NCBI GenBank assembly: GCA_030648295.1
Contig: JAUSID010000286.1
Span: forward strand, 1 to 64,000
DNA: 64,000 nucleotides
Reading direction: 5' to 3'
From: Opitutaceae bacterium
Lineage (GTDB): Bacteria > Verrucomicrobiota > Verrucomicrobiia > Opitutales > Opitutaceae
Part shown: one piece after another, positions 61,005-64,000 of the stretch
Position numbering within the stretch: the first letter of the stretch is position 1
Layout of the letters: each line of letters begins with the position of its first letter
The notes under the pieces: model-generated
Seen by the model: the letters and a program-made list of their open reading frames with translations, nothing else
What the model was told of the DNA's origin: nothing
Database searches by the model: none
Program-made: the position numbers and the translations under genes

Positions 61005-61991
61005 ATGAAAATCCAAAGTCGAATCGTGGCGCTGATTTCCTTCGTGTTGGTGGCCGTGATTCCGCCCGCGGCCCATGCGGCGGATGCCGTCAAGAAGAAG
61101 TCCGAACGCGGCCCGCGGCGCGAGGACGATGTCTCGAAATTCCAGCCCTCCCGCCCGCCCGACAGAGTTCTGGTCTTCAAGTCGACGCCGCAAGGCGAGT
61201 TGAAATTGAATTTCTATTTTCCCCCGGGCTGGGCTGCGACTGACCGGCGGCCGGCGATGGTATTCTGGTTTGGCGGCGGATTCAACCATGGCACACCGTC
61301 GCAGTTTTTCTGGCAGGCGGACTATTTTGCCTCGCGTGGACTGGTTGCGGTCTGTCCCGAGTATCGAATCAAAGGTACGCACGGCACGCTGATCGACAAG
61401 TGCGTCGAGGACGCGCGCAGCGCGATGCGCTGGGTCAAGGGTCATGCGCGGGAACTCGGCGTTGCCGCGGACAAAGTGATCGCTTCGGGCGGGTCGGCGG
61501 GCGGTACGCTATCGCTGATGATGGCCCTGCCGGAGGGACCCGACTCGAAAGATGACGACCTCAGCATTTCGCCGCACCCGTGTGCGATGGTCCTTTTCAA
61601 TCCCGCGGTGGGGGATCGCGTGTTGCGCGTCATTGCGAAGGATGGGGCAGAGCCGACTTCCGTGAACGCGCAGATCGCGGCGCTGGACACGCCGCAGAAG
61701 GGCGAGCCGCCGGCCATCTTTTTCTTTGGGTCGGAGGATAAGGAATTCCTGGACGTCAGCCGCGAATTCTGCCGCCGGGCGCAGGCGCAGGGCAGCCGTT
61801 GCGAAGTGTGGATTGCGGACAAAAACCGGCATGGTTTCTTCAACGGACCGCCTTGGCACGAGGCCACCGCGCGCAAGGCCGACGAATTTCTCGCGTCGCT
61901 TGGTTATCTGCAAGGGCCGCCCAAAATCAAAACGAACCCTGCCGCAGTGTTGATGCGTTTCGACCCGCGGGAAATCGCCAATTCGCGCTAA
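61005..61991 (+). CDS. Secreted alpha/beta hydrolase (esterase)
   Basis: 328 residues from the ATG at 61005, with a good AGGAGG ribosome site upstream. A signal peptide (to about residue 26) is followed by an esterase/lipase domain: FWFGGGFNHGTPSQFFWQADYF (oxyanion HGG-like GGGF), ASGGSAGGTLSLMMAL (nucleophile Ser), IFFFGSEDKEF (acid) and KNRHGFFNGPPWHE (catalytic His). The acetyl-xylan or feruloyl type is likely but not proven. A decayed paralogue lies at 44853. It is 32 bases after the TonB receptor gene and probably cotranscribed. Confidence 0.87.
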   Translation: MKIQSRIVALISFVLVAVIPPAAHAADAVKKKSERGPRREDDVSKFQPSRPPDRVLVFKSTPQGELKLNFYFPPGWAATDRRPAMVFWFGGGFNHGTPSQFFWQADYFASRGLVAVCPEYRIKGTHGTLIDKCVEDARSAMRWVKGHARELGVAADKVIASGGSAGGTLSLMMALPEGPDSKDDDLSISPHPCAMVLFNPAVGDRVLRVIAKDGAEPTSVNAQIAALDTPQKGEPPAIFFFGSEDKEFLDVSREFCRRAQAQGSRCEVWIADKNRHGFFNGPPWHEATARKADEFLASLGYLQGPPKIKTNPAAVLMRFDPREIANSR

Positions 61992-62065
61992 TATATCTGC
62001 CGACCGAGGATGCGAACGCTGAGCGCGAAACGGGAAATCTTTGCCCGTCAAAGAAAGGCTACCTA

Positions 62066-63211
62066 ATGAAAACACACTATCGAACCTGGGCTGCTTGCAT
62101 CGCCATCCTGCTTGGTTTGACTGCCACCACTGTTGCTCGCGGGGCCGAGGATCCGATCGACATGCAGCGAGTGCGCGATCTGCGCACCCGCATGCAGAAG
62201 GGCGATACGCTGTCGGCGGAAGAACGCGCCTATTACGATCGCGGCGTCGAAGCACGAAACCAGCAGAAGCAGCGCAGCCAGCCGCCAGCGAAGGAAGCGT
62301 CCGCAGCCGACGACGAACTCAAGCGCGCGACGCGCGAGATGCAGGATCCGGCCGCGGAGACCTTCACCGTTTCCGACGAGGCCTGCCCGCTCGAAGTCAT
62401 CGAGGTGCCGACTCCGGACAAGAACACGGCCATCGCGGTAGTCCGCAAACCGCCCGGCAAGGGGCCGTTCCCGGCCATCGTGTTCCTGCACGGAGGAATG
62501 GGGCAGCAAGACCTGAAAGAATTGCAGACGGCCTCGCGGAATCAGCCAACCCGAACACGGTTCTTGGCCGCCGGCTATGTAATTGTCAGCGCCACGTTCC
62601 GCAGCAGAAAGGCTGATCCGCAGACGCGGGATGCGCTCGTCGATTGCCTGGCGATCATCGCCCACGTCAAGAAGATGCCCGAGGTGGATCCCAAGAGCCT
62701 GGTCGTCTTCGGCGGCAGCGGAGGCGGCAGCCTGGCTTTGGAACTGGCCGGTGAAATGCAACTCTGCGCCGTCGTGGCAGGCGAGCCGGCCAGCGTGCTC
62801 TTCACCGGCATGATGACCAAGGATGACCGGGGGCCAGAGTTGCCGAAGATCATGGGCGAACCGAAGGCTTTCTACACTCCGGAACTACAGAAGTTCACCC
62901 GCGACAAGATTCGCAAGATTTCGTGCCCGATTCTCATCGTGCACGGCGATCAGCACCCGCTCAAGAAGATCAACCATGAGATCATGATCCCGGAGCTGAA
63001 AGCGGCGGGGAAGCATGTCGAGGTGATCGTTTACCCAGGCCAGCCGCACGGGTTTTACTGGGGAACTGGCAAGCCTGAGGCGGCGCTGAAGTGCTTCGAT
63101 GATAGCCACGCCTACATCGAGAAACATCTGACGACCAAGCCCAAGCCGCTGAACGAGTCTCTCGTCAGGCAGGCACCGGTTGTCCGCGGCGTCGAGAAAG
63201 GGGATAAGTAG
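62066..63211 (+). CDS. Secreted alpha/beta hydrolase with N-terminal 40-residue module
   Basis: 381 residues from the ATG at 62066. A signal peptide ends near residue 26, then EDPIDMQRVRDLRTRMQKGD and TLSAEERAYYDRGVEARNQQ form the module shared with the proteins at 50040 and 51198. The hydrolase domain has IVFLHGGMGQQDLKE, VVFGGSGGGSLALELAG (nucleophile Ser), LIVHGDQHPLKKINHE and YPGQPHGFYWGTG (His). It resembles prolyl-oligopeptidase/dienelactone-type esterases. It follows the esterase at 61005 by 74 bases. Confidence 0.85.
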   Translation: MKTHYRTWAACIAILLGLTATTVARGAEDPIDMQRVRDLRTRMQKGDTLSAEERAYYDRGVEARNQQKQRSQPPAKEASAADDELKRATREMQDPAAETFTVSDEACPLEVIEVPTPDKNTAIAVVRKPPGKGPFPAIVFLHGGMGQQDLKELQTASRNQPTRTRFLAAGYVIVSATFRSRKADPQTRDALVDCLAIIAHVKKMPEVDPKSLVVFGGSGGGSLALELAGEMQLCAVVAGEPASVLFTGMMTKDDRGPELPKIMGEPKAFYTPELQKFTRDKIRKISCPILIVHGDQHPLKKINHEIMIPELKAAGKHVEVIVYPGQPHGFYWGTGKPEAALKCFDDSHAYIEKHLTTKPKPLNESLVRQAPVVRGVEKGDK

Positions 63212-63284
63212 AAAGTGCCGGAAAGTGCCAGTATTTCTGCTCCTTATTGTACCCGGGTTGAGACGACGCGTCAACTTTTCCGCC

Positions 63285-64000
63285 ATGCCTCGCGTTCGCG
63301 TACTCGTCATGCTTTTTGCCGCGCTCACACTCGCGCTCGTGCTGCGCAGCGAAGACGGCTACGAACTTTGGCTGCGGTATCGCCTCGAGGCCAATCAGGC
63401 GCGCCGTGCCGAATACGCATCCTTCGGCTGCATGGTGATCGCGCCGGCGCGACCAGTCCTAAATGCCAGCCGCGAGGAACTGGTCCGCGCGCTGGCGGCG
63501 ATTTCCGGAACTGGCCCGCGCGCTTCCACCGGCGTGGGAAGCGCGATCTATATTGGTCTGCGAAATGACGCGGCGCCCATCGCCGCATTGGTTACGCGCG
63601 AAGAAATCGCGCAACAGGGGCCGGAGGGTTTTGTCATCCGCGCGGGCGAGCACGCCGGCCACCGCGTGATCGTTATCGCGGCCGCGAGCGATGCAGGCGT
63701 GCTGCACGGAACGTTTCGGTTGATTCGCGAACTACAGCTCGGCCGTTCGGTTGCGGCGCTGAATCTCAGTGAATCTCCGCCGATCGGCAGACGAATGGCA
63801 AATCACTGGGACAATCCCGTTCGCACGCAGCATGTGACTGGCGCATCGATAGAGCGCGGTTACGCCGGCGACAGCTTTTTCAAGTGGGGCGAACTGCCGG
63901 ACCGCATTGACCCGCGACTTCACGACTGGGCGCGACTGCTGGCAGCGATGCGACTGAACGGCGTCGTCGTGAACAACGTCAACACCGCGAAGCGCGGGCT
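63285..64000 (+). CDS. GH67 alpha-glucuronidase, N-terminal part (runs off the window)
   Basis: The frame starts at ATG 63285 with a signal peptide (VRVLVMLFAALTLALVLRSE) and stays open to the window end, 238 residues. The GH67 pattern is plain: EDGYELWLRYR at the mature N-terminus, then AGVLHGTFRLIRELQLG, RRMANHWDNPV, ASIERGYAGDSFFKWGELPD and WARLLAAMRLNGVVVNNVN. The catalytic Glu/Asp residues lie beyond the window. GH67 enzymes remove 4-O-methylglucuronic acid from xylo-oligosaccharides. This completes the glucuronoxylan theme with the GH30 enzyme. Confidence 0.92.
   Translation, partial: MPRVRVLVMLFAALTLALVLRSEDGYELWLRYRLEANQARRAEYASFGCMVIAPARPVLNASREELVRALAAISGTGPRASTGVGSAIYIGLRNDAAPIAALVTREEIAQQGPEGFVIRAGEHAGHRVIVIAAASDAGVLHGTFRLIRELQLGRSVAALNLSESPPIGRRMANHWDNPVRTQHVTGASIERGYAGDSFFKWGELPDRIDPRLHDWARLLAAMRLNGVVVNNVNTAKRG

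Overview
The window is high-GC bacterial DNA. Everything points to a Verrucomicrobiota member close to Opitutaceae (inference). The signs are a very large TonB-dependent receptor whose plug begins with an ELSPFVVDEK segment, secreted sulfatase and glycoside hydrolase genes, short GGGAGCGCGGGC-type dispersed palindromes between genes, and 7-bp intergenic tandem repeats. No rRNA, tRNA or CRISPR array was seen.

Layout. (1) 1-2.7 kb: the end of a truncated reading frame, a secreted glycosidase-like lipoprotein, an Mpo1/DUF962 membrane protein and a small hypothetical gene. (2) 2.9-11.3 kb, plus strand: a catabolic set made of a Tat-exported sugar isomerase-like protein, two enolase-superfamily proteins, a glutamine-synthetase-like ligase, an iron alcohol dehydrogenase and an aldehyde dehydrogenase. 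(3) 12.4-26.1 kb: an anaerobic nitrogen-oxide respiration island. It holds a heme O synthase, a divergent heme-copper subunit I paralogue, a 49-residue membrane peptide, a CuA subunit II and a heme-copper subunit I without the usual active-site tyrosine (probably an NO reductase of the sNOR/eNOR kind), two SCO proteins, a cytochrome b-ferredoxin-MvhD fusion, YwiC, a NirK-cytochrome c fusion, a NirV-like protein, DUF2249 and a cupin. Three FNR/NNR-type boxes with identical promoter geometry tie the island together. (4) 26.6-30.5 kb: a small integrase module. (5) 30.8-40.6 kb, minus strand: an aromatic/amide catabolic operon (nitrilase, cupin, DUF2848, UbiX, AhpD-like protein, UbiD, EthD, old yellow enzyme), then two Asp/Glu racemase-family genes and AraC regulators. 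(6) 40.8-64 kb: a sigma factor and a glucuronoxylan region with a beta-helix protein, MFS transporter, HpaB-AhpD fusion, several alpha/beta hydrolases, an SGNH-like protein, a sulfatase, a deiodinase-like thioredoxin-fold protein, a GH30 xylanase, a MarR regulator, a TonB receptor and the start of a GH67 alpha-glucuronidase.

The most striking signal is a perfect palindrome, GTTTCG-N4-CGAAAC, found six times. It lies directly before marR and before the nitrilase/UbiD operon, the MFS/HpaB pair, the TonB receptor, one intact esterase and one decayed esterase gene. In every case it sits 15-22 nt downstream of a TTGAC(A/G) hexamer. I read this as the operator of the MarR protein, joining outer-membrane uptake, ester cleavage of decorated xylan and degradation of the released aromatic compounds into one regulon.
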